The notes under the pieces were generated by a model. It was not told the origin of the DNA. It did not search any database and worked only from the letters and a program-made list of their open reading frames with translations. A DNA stretch of 13,150 bases, from the NCBI GenBank assembly GCA_902406105.1, contig CABPCP010000076.1:1-13150 (forward strand), written 5' to 3'. Position 1 is the first letter of the stretch. Each line of letters opens with the position of its first letter. The translations under genes were made by a program, and so were the position numbers. The DNA is from an uncultured Mordavella sp. Lineage in GTDB: Bacteria > Bacillota > Clostridia > Lachnospirales > Lachnospiraceae. Shown piece after piece: positions 1 to 6,529 of this stretch.

Positions 1-34
1 GGGGGATTTTTAAAAATCCCCCGGCCCCAATTAA
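1..34. repeat. Right-hand part of a GC-rich palindrome, left copy
   Basis: The first 34 bases match positions 13101-13134 with one difference (A at 6, G at 13106). Bases 1-22 are a perfect self-complementary segment centred between 11 and 12 (GGGGGATTTTT mirrored by AAAAATCCCCC). The arm GGCCCCAATT (23-32) has no partner in view because the window starts inside the element; by comparison with the right copy, its partner should lie just upstream. It could be a terminator-like hairpin of an upstream gene or a dispersed palindromic repeat. No U-tract follows it on the + strand. Confidence 0.8.
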
Positions 35-55
35 TGCGATCAATTTTTCTCAACA

Positions 56-70
56 ATGCATTTTTTGCAT
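56..70. promoter_or_regulatory. Small inverted repeat overlapping the -35 region, possible operator
   Basis: ATGCA, five T residues, then TGCAT form a 5-bp inverted repeat whose right arm overlaps the proposed -35 box at 69-74. The position suits a repressor site for the DUF6110/P1B-ATPase unit, for example a metal-responsive regulator. The repeat is short and no regulator gene lies next to it, so this is a weak inference. Confidence 0.22.
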
Positions 71-97
71 GCCAATCTCTATTTCCTGTGCTAAAGT
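69..97 (+). promoter_or_regulatory. Putative extended -10 promoter of the DUF6110-ATPase unit
   Basis: TGC-TAAAGT (89-97) is an extended -10 element. ATGCCA at 69-74 matches four of six bases of TTGACA, with a 17-bp spacer. The expected transcription start is around 104, giving a leader of about 35 nt before the ATG at 140. No better promoter is visible in the first 139 bases. Confidence 0.45.
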
Positions 98-139
98 ATA
101 GGGAATATGAAAGATACATATGAGAAAGGATGATGGAAT

Positions 140-403
140 ATGTGGAAAGATTGTATGAAATGTACGAAAGGCCTTGGATTATTTGGAGCGGGAGTTCTAT
201 TTGGAACTGCCGGACTTAAGATTCTGGGCAGCCAGGATGCCAAGAAGGTCTACACAAATGTGGTCGCCGCAGGACTGAGAGGAAGGGAGTGCGTGATGAA
301 AGCGACTGTCAGGGTACAGGAGAATGCGGAGGATGTACTGGCTGAGGCGAAAGAGATCAATCGCCAGAGGGAAGAAGAGCAGAAGCAGGAAGAGGTTGAG
401 TAA
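140..403 (+). CDS. DUF6110-type small membrane-anchored protein
   Basis: This is a short protein of 87 residues. An N-terminal stretch (about 10-30, GLGLFGAGVLFGTAGLKIL) is hydrophobic and glycine-rich and could be a single membrane segment. A conserved-looking core follows (DAKKVYTNVVAAGLRGREC, about 33-51), then a highly charged Glu/Lys/Arg C-terminus likely to form a helix or coiled coil. Cysteines at 5, 8 and 51 could bind metal, but this is not shown. The overall pattern is the one I associate with the DUF6110 family, typically found beside heavy-metal P-type ATPases in Clostridia (from memory, not searched). AAAGGA at 125-130 lies 9 nt before the ATG. The stop codon directly abuts the ATPase ATG, so the two are almost certainly cotranscribed and translationally coupled. 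The function is unknown; an accessory or metal-handling role for the ATPase is inferred from context. Confidence 0.8.
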   Translation: MWKDCMKCTKGLGLFGAGVLFGTAGLKILGSQDAKKVYTNVVAAGLRGRECVMKATVRVQENAEDVLAEAKEINRQREEEQKQEEVE

Positions 404-2488
404 ATGAAATGCAGAATTGCTCATGAGATTCAGGGAAGAATCCGTTTCGTTGCCGAATCGGGTTCTTTTGCCATACATGAGGCGGAAGCCGTGTACTGCT
501 ATTTAACGCAGGTCCCCGGTGTGGCGGATGTGAAGGTTTATGAACGCACTGGAAGTGTGGCGGTAACATATGAAAGTGACCGGCTGGCATTGATCCGGGC
601 GATAGGGGAGCTGGATCTGGAGAAGGAAACTGCCAAAAGTCTTGTGCCGGAAAATACGGGGAGGGAGCTGAACCAATATTATAAAGAGAAGATAATGGCC
701 TGCGCGGTGCGGAAAGGGATAGAACGGCTGTTTCTGCCCTGCCCTGTGCGGGTGGTACTGACTATCTTCCGATCCTGGCGGTATGTTACGGCCGGGATCC
801 GCTGTCTTCTGAAGGGGCAGATCAAAGTGGCGGTGCTGGATGGGACGGCAATCCTGGTGTCTATCCTGCGGGGAGATTTTGATACGGCAAGCTCTGTTAT
901 GTTTATGCTGAACCTGGGGGAACTGCTGGAAGAGTGGACGCATAAGAAGTCTGTGGATGATCTGGCAAGGAGTATGGCTTTAAAGGTGGATAAGGTATGG
1001 CTGAAACGGGGAGAGGATGAGATTTTAGTCCCGTTTGACTCTATAAAAAATGGCGATGAGCTTCTGGTACGGGTCAGCGAGACCATTCCGGCGGACGGGG
1101 TAGTAGTTTCTGGTGAGGCAATGGTAAATCAAGCCTCTCTCACCGGAGAGTCGGTACCGGTAGCGAAAAAGGAAGGACGCCAAGTCTATGCCGGAACGGT
1201 GGTAGAAGAAGGAGAGCTGGTCTTAAGCGTGCAGGGAGCCAAAGGGAATACCCGTTATGAGCGGATTGTCCATATGATCGAAGAATCCGAAAAGCTGAAA
1301 TCAACAGTGGAGGCAAAGGCTGAGCATATGGCGGACAAGCTGGTGCCTTATACATTTGCCGGAACATTTCTTACTTATTTTCTGACTCGTAATGTGACGA
1401 AGGCGCTGTCTGTGCTGATGGTAGATTACTCCTGCGCTTTGAAGCTGGCCATGCCGGTGTCTGTGCTTTCCGCTATGCGGGAGTGCTCCGATCATGGCAT
1501 TGTAGTGAAAGGCGGGAAATTTCTGGAGGCGGTGGCAGAGGCAGATACCATCGTGTTTGATAAGACAGGAACCATGACGAAGGCGCAGCCTACCGTGGTC
1601 GATGTGGTATCCACCTGTCAGGAAAACGCGGATGAGCTTCTGCGTCTGGCAGCCTGCCTGGAGGAACATTTTCCTCATTCTATCGCAAACGCTGTAGTAG
1701 CAAAGGCGGTAGAAAGGGGACTGGGCCACGATGAACTTCATAGTAGGGTGGAATATGTGGTGGCTCATGGTATTGCCACCAATGTAGGAGAGGAGAGAGT
1801 CCTGATCGGAAGCGCTCATTTCATCTTTGAAGATGAGAAGGTCCGCCTTCCAGAAGAACACCGTGAAATGCTGGAGCATCTCCCAGAGGAATATTCCTAC
1901 CTTTATCTGGCGAAAGGAGGGGAGCTGGCGGCAGTTATTACGATTGCGGACCCTCTGCGGGAAGAGGCGGCAGATGTGGTGCGCCAGCTAAAGGACCGCG
2001 GTCTCAAAAAAGTTGTGATGATGACCGGGGACAGTGAGAAGACGGCCCGTTCCATTGCGGCAAAAACCGGGGTGGATCAATACTACGCGGAAGTGCTCCC
2101 AGAAGACAAAGCGAGATTTGTGGAGAAGGAAAAGGAAGCGGGACGAAAGGTGATCATGGTGGGAGACGGTATCAACGATTCCCCGGCATTGTCAGCGGCA
2201 GATGCGGGAATCGCTATGAATGAAGGGGCTCAGATTGCCAGGGAGATCGCGGATGTGACCATTTCCGGAGAGGACCTCTACAGTCTGGTCAGGCTCAGAA
2301 AGCTGAGCATGGAGCTGATGAACCGGATTCATTCCAACTACCGTTCGATCGTAGGAATCAACACAGGAATCCTGGGACTTGGAGCGGCAGGGGGAATTAT
2401 GCCCAATACGGCGGCGCTTCTGCATAATGCTTCTACAATCGGGATTGGTCTGAAGAGTATGACCAATCTGCTGGAAGAAGAGGCATAA
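404..2488 (+). CDS. P1B-type (heavy-metal-like) cation-translocating ATPase with non-canonical DYSCAL transmembrane motif
   Basis: The 694-residue integral membrane protein should pump a cation using ATP. Residues 1 to about 70 form an HMA_2-like domain (HEIQGRIRF start) that lacks the CxxC metal motif. Hydrophobic segments follow at about 105-180. The actuator loop holds TGES (247-250), the phosphorylation site is D386 in DKTGTMT, TGD is at 541-543, and GDGINDSPAL starts at 587. The C-terminal membrane pair ends in LLHNASTIGIGLKSM, typical of P1B pumps. Two departures are visible. The membrane motif normally CPC, CPH or SPC reads D-Y-S-C-A-L (341-346), with no proline next to the cysteine. 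The nucleotide-domain HP dipeptide reads H425-S426. Substrate classes tied to the CPx motif therefore cannot be applied; Mn, Fe, Zn or another metal is possible. The start abuts the upstream stop codon (TAAATG), and a terminator follows the gene. Confidence 0.92.
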   Translation: MKCRIAHEIQGRIRFVAESGSFAIHEAEAVYCYLTQVPGVADVKVYERTGSVAVTYESDRLALIRAIGELDLEKETAKSLVPENTGRELNQYYKEKIMACAVRKGIERLFLPCPVRVVLTIFRSWRYVTAGIRCLLKGQIKVAVLDGTAILVSILRGDFDTASSVMFMLNLGELLEEWTHKKSVDDLARSMALKVDKVWLKRGEDEILVPFDSIKNGDELLVRVSETIPADGVVVSGEAMVNQASLTGESVPVAKKEGRQVYAGTVVEEGELVLSVQGAKGNTRYERIVHMIEESEKLKSTVEAKAEHMADKLVPYTFAGTFLTYFLTRNVTKALSVLMVDYSCALKLAMPVSVLSAMRECSDHGIVVKGGKFLEAVAEADTIVFDKTGTMTKAQPTVVDVVSTCQENADELLRLAACLEEHFPHSIANAVVAKAVERGLGHDELHSRVEYVVAHGIATNVGEERVLIGSAHFIFEDEKVRLPEEHREMLEHLPEEYSYLYLAKGGELAAVITIADPLREEAADVVRQLKDRGLKKVVMMTGDSEKTARSIAAKTGVDQYYAEVLPEDKARFVEKEKEAGRKVIMVGDGINDSPALSAADAGIAMNEGAQIAREIADVTISGEDLYSLVRLRKLSMELMNRIHSNYRSIVGINTGILGLGAAGGIMPNTAALLHNASTIGIGLKSMTNLLEEEA

Positions 2489-2509
2489 AATTTTATAAAA
2501 GAAAGAGAT

Positions 2510-2551
2510 GACAGTCAAAAAAGCAAAGTATTTTTGGCTGTCTTTTTTGTT
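2510..2551 (+). terminator. Intrinsic terminator after the P-type ATPase
   Basis: GACAGTCAAAAA (2510-2521) pairs with TTTTTGGCTGTC (2531-2542) in a 12-bp stem with one G-U pair and a 9-nt loop. TTTTTTGTT follows directly. It sits 22 nt after the ATPase stop and separates that unit from the ECF operon. Confidence 0.9.
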
Positions 2552-2662
2552 AGATGAGTAAAACGATTTATCAAAAAGTAAATATAAACAAAAATGAGGA
2601 AATAATTTGTATAAAATTACAATAAAAAAACTTTTATTTGTGTAAATAGGATAAAATAAATC

Positions 2663-2672
2663 TACCAAATCG
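2663..2672 (+). repeat. TACCAAA(T)CG direct repeat, upstream copy
   Basis: TACCAAATCG here and TACCAAACG at 2744-2752 are near-identical and flank the ECF promoter, one 14 bp before the -35 box and one in the 5' leader, with starts 81 bp apart. Paired sites around a promoter can permit looping by a dimeric or tetrameric regulator. The motif is short, so chance occurrence in AT-rich DNA remains possible. Confidence 0.3.
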
Positions 2673-2686
2673 GTGAATTTTCCCAG

Positions 2687-2715
2687 TTGAAAACAATAAA
2701 AAATCAAGTTATAAT
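2687..2715 (+). promoter_or_regulatory. Strong sigma-A-type promoter of the ECF/hydrolase operon
   Basis: TTGAAA (2687-2692) and TATAAT (2710-2715) are separated by exactly 17 bp of AT-rich spacer. The expected start is near 2722, leaving a leader of about 77 nt before the S-component ATG at 2799. It is the best promoter in the window and probably drives the genes from 2799 onward. Confidence 0.85.
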
Positions 2716-2734
2716 CTGTACATAGATAAAAGGA

Positions 2735-2752
2735 AAAACGGTTTACCAAACG
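2735..2752. promoter_or_regulatory. Candidate LacI-family operator in the ECF leader
   Basis: AAAACGGTTT (2735-2744) is a CG-centred palindrome with one mismatched pair, the form typical of LacI/GalR operators. It runs into the TACCAAACG repeat (2744-2752). It lies about 13-30 nt downstream of the predicted start, where a bound repressor could block elongation. The LacI-family protein at 11140-12201 is the obvious candidate ligand. This is inferred from position and symmetry only. Confidence 0.33.
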
Positions 2753-2798
2753 AAAATGCGTTGTGAGACCGCGAGAGAGAGAAAAGGAGGAAAACAAA

Positions 2799-3389
2799 AT
2801 GAGTACACAGAAACAAAAACTGAATAAACTGGCAATCTTTTTGATCCCAATCGGAATTGCGGTAAATGTAGTAGGAGGCCAGCTGGCTGTACTTTTAAAA
2901 CTTCCGGTATTCTTAGATAGTATTGGAACTTTTGTGGTCGGCGCTCTTTGCGGATGGGGACCAGGTCTATTAGTAGGACTTGGCTGCGGATTGATTAATG
3001 CAATTTCTCTGCCAACATTGCTGCCTTACACTGTGATTGGAATGCTGTTTGGTGTTCTGGCCAATCTGATGGCTAAGAAAGGCATGTTCTCTGCATTTTG
3101 GAAAGCGCCTTTGAACGGTATCATGATTGGAATCATCAGTACCTGTATCGCAGTGCCGATCACGGCTACCCTTTATGGTGGATTTGTAGGGACGGGAGCC
3201 AGTGTGATCGTGACAACTCTGATGGCTGCTGGATGGGACGTGGTTCCGGCTACATTTGTCAGCGAACTGACTTCTGAATTAACCGACAAGATTATTTGCC
3301 TGATCATTATTTTCTTTGTATTAAAGGCAATGCCGGCAAGATTTGTTGTAAAACTTCCGAATGGAAAATATTTTATTAAAGAGGACTAG
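2799..3389 (+). CDS. ECF transporter substrate-binding (S) component, substrate unknown
   Basis: The 196-residue, very hydrophobic protein has about six membrane segments (roughly 11-33, 38-55, 56-70, 74-92, 107-128, 163-181), the size and layout of ECF S components, which bind a vitamin or other small molecule and dock onto the T-A-A module. The stretch LPVFLDSIGTFVVGALCGWG (35-54) is characteristic of one S-family subset; I recall relatives beside sugar or nucleoside genes but could not check this. The start at 2799 is chosen over an in-frame upstream start at 2763 because AAGGAGG (2784-2790) lies 8 nt before it and the upstream extension is purely charged. Immediately downstream are the T and two A components, so this is probably a dedicated (group I-like) ECF importer. 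The short charged C-terminus (GKYFIKED) is likely cytoplasmic. Confidence 0.85.
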   Translation: MSTQKQKLNKLAIFLIPIGIAVNVVGGQLAVLLKLPVFLDSIGTFVVGALCGWGPGLLVGLGCGLINAISLPTLLPYTVIGMLFGVLANLMAKKGMFSAFWKAPLNGIMIGIISTCIAVPITATLYGGFVGTGASVIVTTLMAAGWDVVPATFVSELTSELTDKIICLIIIFFVLKAMPARFVVKLPNGKYFIKED

Positions 3390-3396
3390 GAAGGGG

Positions 3397-3426
3397 GCAG
3401 TCATGCTGATACAGCGGCATGGCTGC
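3397..3426 (+). other. Intercistronic hairpin between S and T genes
   Basis: GCAGTCATGC (3397-3406) pairs with GCATGGCTGC (3417-3426), a 10-bp stem with one G-U pair and a 10-nt loop. There is no U-tract, so it is a poor terminator. It lies in the 63-nt gap between the S-component stop and the T-component ribosome binding site, and might stabilise upstream mRNA or set relative expression of S and T. Confidence 0.55.
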
Positions 3427-3452
3427 AAATTCTTTAAAGCGGGAGGTACTTT

Positions 3453-4247
3453 ATGAATTACGATTTTGCGAAAAAATATATGGAGCCTAAAAGAACCGGT
3501 AATCCTATCCGGGATCTGAATCCTTTGAGTAAGGCGAATCTGCTTTTGGTCTTGGGATTATCTCCATTTATTGTACAGAATTTTATCTACGGATTTGCCA
3601 TGGTTATTATCTTCATATTGATTTCAGCGGCAGCAGGCTGTTTCCGTTCCTTCTTTTCCCTGTACTGGAAGGTACTGCTCCTGTTTGGCGTATTTCTGTT
3701 CCTGGTAAAAGCGGCGTTCTCGCCGGGAGAACACGTACTCTATCAGATTTGGGGGATCTGTATAACTACAGAAAGTATCCAGTCTGGTTTAAATATCGTT
3801 GCTTTGGTACTGGCATTCAGCGGCGCCTTCATTTTGTTCGTAAAGATGACGCCGATGGAGGATCTAACTTATATGCTGGAACAAAAAGGGGTTTCTCATA
3901 TGGTTTCCTTCGTGATCCTTTCTTCTTTCCAGACTATCACAGATCTGGGACAGAATGCGAAAATTATTATGGAATCACAGAAGGCGAGAGGAATCGAGAC
4001 AGAAGGAAATGTATTCCAGAGAGCCAAGGCGTATATTCCGGTGATGGGGCCTTTGGTCTTAAATGCGATTTCCAGCACGGAGGAAAAGTCTATCGCCATG
4101 GATGCGAGAGCGTTCTCCGCACCAGTGGAACATACATTTCTGTCTGAGCTTCCTAAGGTGAGTGGGAAAGAGAAAACGGTTGTGATTTTATTTGATCTTG
4201 CGTTTGTCGCATTGATCGTAGGGAGGATTGTGTTATGCATCTTATAG
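3453..4247 (+). CDS. ecfT: ECF transporter transmembrane scaffold (T) component
   Basis: This is the 264-residue EcfT/CbiQ-family protein that couples ATP hydrolysis by the two A subunits to the S component. Hydrophobic segments occur at about 27-60, 68-90, 112-132, 147-160 and 241-264. The coupling helices carry Ala-Arg-Gly-type motifs: A178-R179-G180 (SQKARGIETEG) fits the consensus, while the second is A218-R219-A220 (AMDARAFSAP), with Ala in place of the usual Gly. GGGAGG at 3441-3446 lies 6 nt before the ATG. The 3' end overlaps the first ATPase gene by 13 nt. Length and motif order are normal for the family. Confidence 0.93.
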   Translation: MNYDFAKKYMEPKRTGNPIRDLNPLSKANLLLVLGLSPFIVQNFIYGFAMVIIFILISAAAGCFRSFFSLYWKVLLLFGVFLFLVKAAFSPGEHVLYQIWGICITTESIQSGLNIVALVLAFSGAFILFVKMTPMEDLTYMLEQKGVSHMVSFVILSSFQTITDLGQNAKIIMESQKARGIETEGNVFQRAKAYIPVMGPLVLNAISSTEEKSIAMDARAFSAPVEHTFLSELPKVSGKEKTVVILFDLAFVALIVGRIVLCIL

Positions 4248-5086
4248 AATTAAAAAATGTTACATATACCTACCCTCTGGCGAAAGAGCCGGCGCTGAAA
4301 AGTGTAAATTGTACGCTGGAGAGAGGGAAATTCTACGGGGTGATCGGAGAGAACGCGGGAGGAAAGACTACGTTCTGTAATCTTCTCCGTGGGTTGGTTC
4401 CTCATTTCTATCAAGGGAAGCTGGAAGGCGAGGCGCTAGTAGAAGGAGAAGATATCCGCAGTATTGATGAGAACGTTCTTTCTACAAAGATGGGATATAT
4501 TTTCCAGAATCCTTTCACCCAGATCAGCGGCGTGCGTAAAACTGTTTTTGAGGAAATTGCGCTAGGTCTGGAAAATCTAGGTGTGCCGAAAGAAAAAATG
4601 ATCCGGAGAGTCGTTGAGATTGCAGAACTTTTAAAGATTGAGCATTTGCTTGAGAATGATCCGAACCGGCTTTCTGGAGGCCAGCGGCAGAAAGTAGCTT
4701 TTGCCTCAATTATTGCTATGGATATGGATATCTTTGTGATAGACGAGCCAACTTCACAGTTGGATCCGGCAGGAACAGAGGGAATTTTTGAGATCATACG
4801 AATGTTGAAAGAAGAAGGCAAGACCATTGTCCTGGTAGAGCATAAAGTGGATCTTCTGGCGGAATATGCTGATGAAGTAATCGTGATCGGAGATGGAACG
4901 ATTCAGGCAAAAGGGCCGGCAGAGGAGGTCTTAAGTGATTTTTCTCTCCTGGAAAAAGGAGCGATGCTTCCACAAGCGGTCTTTCTTAGTAAAGAGCTGG
5001 AGAAGCATGGGATCACATTACCGCATATTCCGGTGACGAAGGAAGAATGTGTGAGATTATTGAGGGAAAGGATGGAGCAGCAGTGA
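4235..5086 (+). CDS. ECF transporter ATP-binding protein, first A subunit (canonical motifs)
   Basis: This is a 283-residue ABC ATPase on the cytoplasmic face of the ECF importer. Walker A is G38-ENAGGKTT (38-46), the Q-loop is in IFQNP, the signature L146-SGGQ is intact, Walker B has D170 with catalytic E171 (VIDEPTSQLDP), and the switch histidine is H203 (VEHK). A C-terminal tail of about 60 residues is typical of EcfA proteins. GGGAGG (4221-4226) lies 8 nt before the ATG, inside the 3' end of the T gene. Its stop overlaps the GTG start of the next ATPase (GTGA), suggesting matched synthesis of the two subunits. Confidence 0.95.
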   Translation: MHLIELKNVTYTYPLAKEPALKSVNCTLERGKFYGVIGENAGGKTTFCNLLRGLVPHFYQGKLEGEALVEGEDIRSIDENVLSTKMGYIFQNPFTQISGVRKTVFEEIALGLENLGVPKEKMIRRVVEIAELLKIEHLLENDPNRLSGGQRQKVAFASIIAMDMDIFVIDEPTSQLDPAGTEGIFEIIRMLKEEGKTIVLVEHKVDLLAEYADEVIVIGDGTIQAKGPAEEVLSDFSLLEKGAMLPQAVFLSKELEKHGITLPHIPVTKEECVRLLRERMEQQ

Positions 5087-5889
5087 ATCAGATTGAGTTA
5101 AAACATGCATATTTTGAGTACCCCAACGGATTTCTCGCCAATGAAGATTTAAACCTGACGGTAAAACGAGGAGAGCGGGTGGCAATCGTGGGACAGAATG
5201 GCGCAGGGAAAACAACGGCGGTAAAAATGATGAATGGTCTGCATAAACCCACCAAAGGAGATGTGCTGGTAGACGGCAAGAATACGAAAGACTATACCAC
5301 AGCTCAGATTGCCCGACACGTGGGATATGTATTTCAAAATCCAGACGATCAAATCTTTAATCAGTCCGTTTATGCAGAGATTGCTTATATGCCTAAATAT
5401 TATAAATGTTCTGAAAAAGAGATCAAAAGAAAGGTAGAGGAAGCGGCTGGAATCATGAAAATCGAACGATTTCTGGACAAAAATCCCTTCGAGATTCCTT
5501 ATGTTATCCGGAAATTTGTTACGATTGCAGCGATTTTAGCAACGGAACCACAGTATATTATCCTGGACGAGCCTACCGCTGGGCAGGATTTGAAAGGAAT
5601 CAAGATCCTTTCAGAACTTTTGAATATTTTGGAAGAAAAAGAAATTGGTGTGATTACGATTACTCACGACATGGAATTCGCGGCCGATAATTTCAAGAGA
5701 GTAGTAGCTATGGCGAATAAACATATTATCGCAGACGGCACGGCACAAGAAATCTTCAGTCAGGATGAAATATTAAAGGAAAGTAAGATCAAACGAACCG
5801 AGATTGGAGCTATTGCAGAAGAGCTGGGGCTGGGGAGTGATATTTTAAATGCGGCGGACTTTGTAGAACGCTGGGAAAGCAGAAAATGA
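5083..5889 (+). CDS. ECF transporter ATP-binding protein, second A subunit with degenerate signature motif
   Basis: This is a 268-residue ABC ATPase pairing with the preceding one. Walker A is G37-QNGAGKTT (37-45), the Q-loop is FQNPDDQ, Walker B has D162 with E163 (ILDEPTAGQD), and the switch histidine is H195 (THDME). The ABC signature is not LSGGQ: the aligned stretch reads I138-P-Y-V-I142, followed by RKFVTIA. Reading continues cleanly on both sides, so this is not a frameshift. A GTG start at 5083 is chosen because it gives the coupled GTGA overlap with the upstream stop and has GGAG (5074-5077) 5 nt before it. An ATG at 5047 is an alternative that adds 12 residues and a 40-nt overlap. 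Its 3' end overlaps the SGNH gene (ATGA). Confidence 0.92.
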   Translation: MNQIELKHAYFEYPNGFLANEDLNLTVKRGERVAIVGQNGAGKTTAVKMMNGLHKPTKGDVLVDGKNTKDYTTAQIARHVGYVFQNPDDQIFNQSVYAEIAYMPKYYKCSEKEIKRKVEEAAGIMKIERFLDKNPFEIPYVIRKFVTIAAILATEPQYIILDEPTAGQDLKGIKILSELLNILEEKEIGVITITHDMEFAADNFKRVVAMANKHIIADGTAQEIFSQDEILKESKIKRTEIGAIAEELGLGSDILNAADFVERWESRK

Positions 5890-6518
5890 TGAAGACGGTT
5901 TTATGTTACGGAGATTCGAATACCTGGGGATACGAACCGAAGACGGACGGAAGAATCCCTTGGAAACAAAGGTGGCCGGGCATTCTTCAGGATAAACTTG
6001 GAGCAGATTTTCAGGTTGTTGAAAACGGACTATGCGGGCGTACTACCCGGCATGAGAGCGCAACGGAAGCATTTGTCAATGGATATCTGGAAGCCCGGGT
6101 ATGTGCTGAGGTAAATGCCCCTCTCTCTGTAGCTGCGGTGATGTTGGGGACCAATGACTGTAAGGACGAATATACCTCAGAACCGGCCGATATTGCAGAA
6201 AATGTGAAAGCGGTAGCCAAAGTGTTTCAGGAGAAAGGAGCCAAGATCCTGATTTTGTCACCGGCGCCGATCCGAGAATTAGAAAAGAGTCCATTTCGGG
6301 ACGAATTTGGAAGATACGCAGAAGAAAAAAGCAGACGGCTTCCGGGATATTTGCGGAAAATGGCAGATGAAATGGGATGGACATTCCTGGAAACGGGAAA
6401 ATTTGTAAAGGCTGGGGATTATGATGGCATCCATCTCCCGGCTGAGGAGCATGCAAAGCTGGCGGAGGCAGTGGCAAAAAAGATAGAAGAATTATCGAGA
6501 GATATAGAACAGAAATAA
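5886..6518 (+). CDS. SGNH/GDSL-family hydrolase (arylesterase or deacylase-like)
   Basis: The 210-residue protein has the SGNH blocks in order: block I G9-D-S11-N (nucleophile Ser11), block II NGLCGRTT, block III G88-T-N-D91, and block V D180-G-I-H183 (Asp/His of the triad). The start (CYGDSNTWGYEP) and NGLCGRTT resemble the MsAct-type acyltransferase/arylesterase group. There is no signal peptide, so it is likely cytoplasmic and acts on something brought in by the adjacent importer, for example by removing an O-acyl group. Its ATG overlaps the TGA of the ATPase gene; the adjacent ATG at 5889 is an equally possible start. The exact substrate is unknown. Confidence 0.88.
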   Translation: MMKTVLCYGDSNTWGYEPKTDGRIPWKQRWPGILQDKLGADFQVVENGLCGRTTRHESATEAFVNGYLEARVCAEVNAPLSVAAVMLGTNDCKDEYTSEPADIAENVKAVAKVFQEKGAKILILSPAPIRELEKSPFRDEFGRYAEEKSRRLPGYLRKMADEMGWTFLETGKFVKAGDYDGIHLPAEEHAKLAEAVAKKIEELSRDIEQK

Positions 6519-6529
6519 AGGAGGACATC

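Larger units (their letters stand above)
2552..2798. other. AT-rich intergenic leader before the ECF operon
   Basis: Apart from the terminator at its left, the 310-bp gap between the ATPase and the ECF S gene is mostly A/T with no convincing gene. A 23-codon ATG frame at 2554-2625 lacks a ribosome binding site. The gap holds a strong promoter (2687-2715), repeated TACCAAA sites, a LacI-like palindrome (2735-2744) and a small inverted repeat, TTGTA at 2607-2611 with TACAA at 2618-2622. I saw no multi-stem structured RNA that would suggest a riboswitch in the roughly 77-nt transcribed leader. Confidence 0.7.

Noticed and set aside
1301..1879. 192-codon minus-strand frame, and 2192-2797 (201 codons) on the same strand
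   Set aside because: The first is antisense to the P-type ATPase catalytic domain. The second spans the ATPase end, the terminator and the AT-rich leader, with low-complexity Phe/Leu/Tyr content. Neither resembles a protein family.
2554..2625. 23-codon ATG frame in the intergenic leader
   Set aside because: No ribosome binding site, upstream of the mapped promoter and with Lys/Asn/Ile composition expected from AT-rich DNA.
2722..2798. Riboswitch in the ECF operon leader
   Set aside because: The transcribed leader is only about 77 nt, A-rich and shows no stable multi-stem fold or known aptamer core, although ECF operons often carry riboswitches.
3749..4147. 132-codon + strand frame inside the T-component gene
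   Set aside because: It is an out-of-frame shadow of a clear EcfT with the expected coupling motifs.
5047..5082. Upstream ATG start for the second ATPase gene
   Set aside because: It would force a 40-nt overlap and add a non-family N-terminus; the GTG at 5083 forms the usual GTGA coupling and is followed by the normal first strand.
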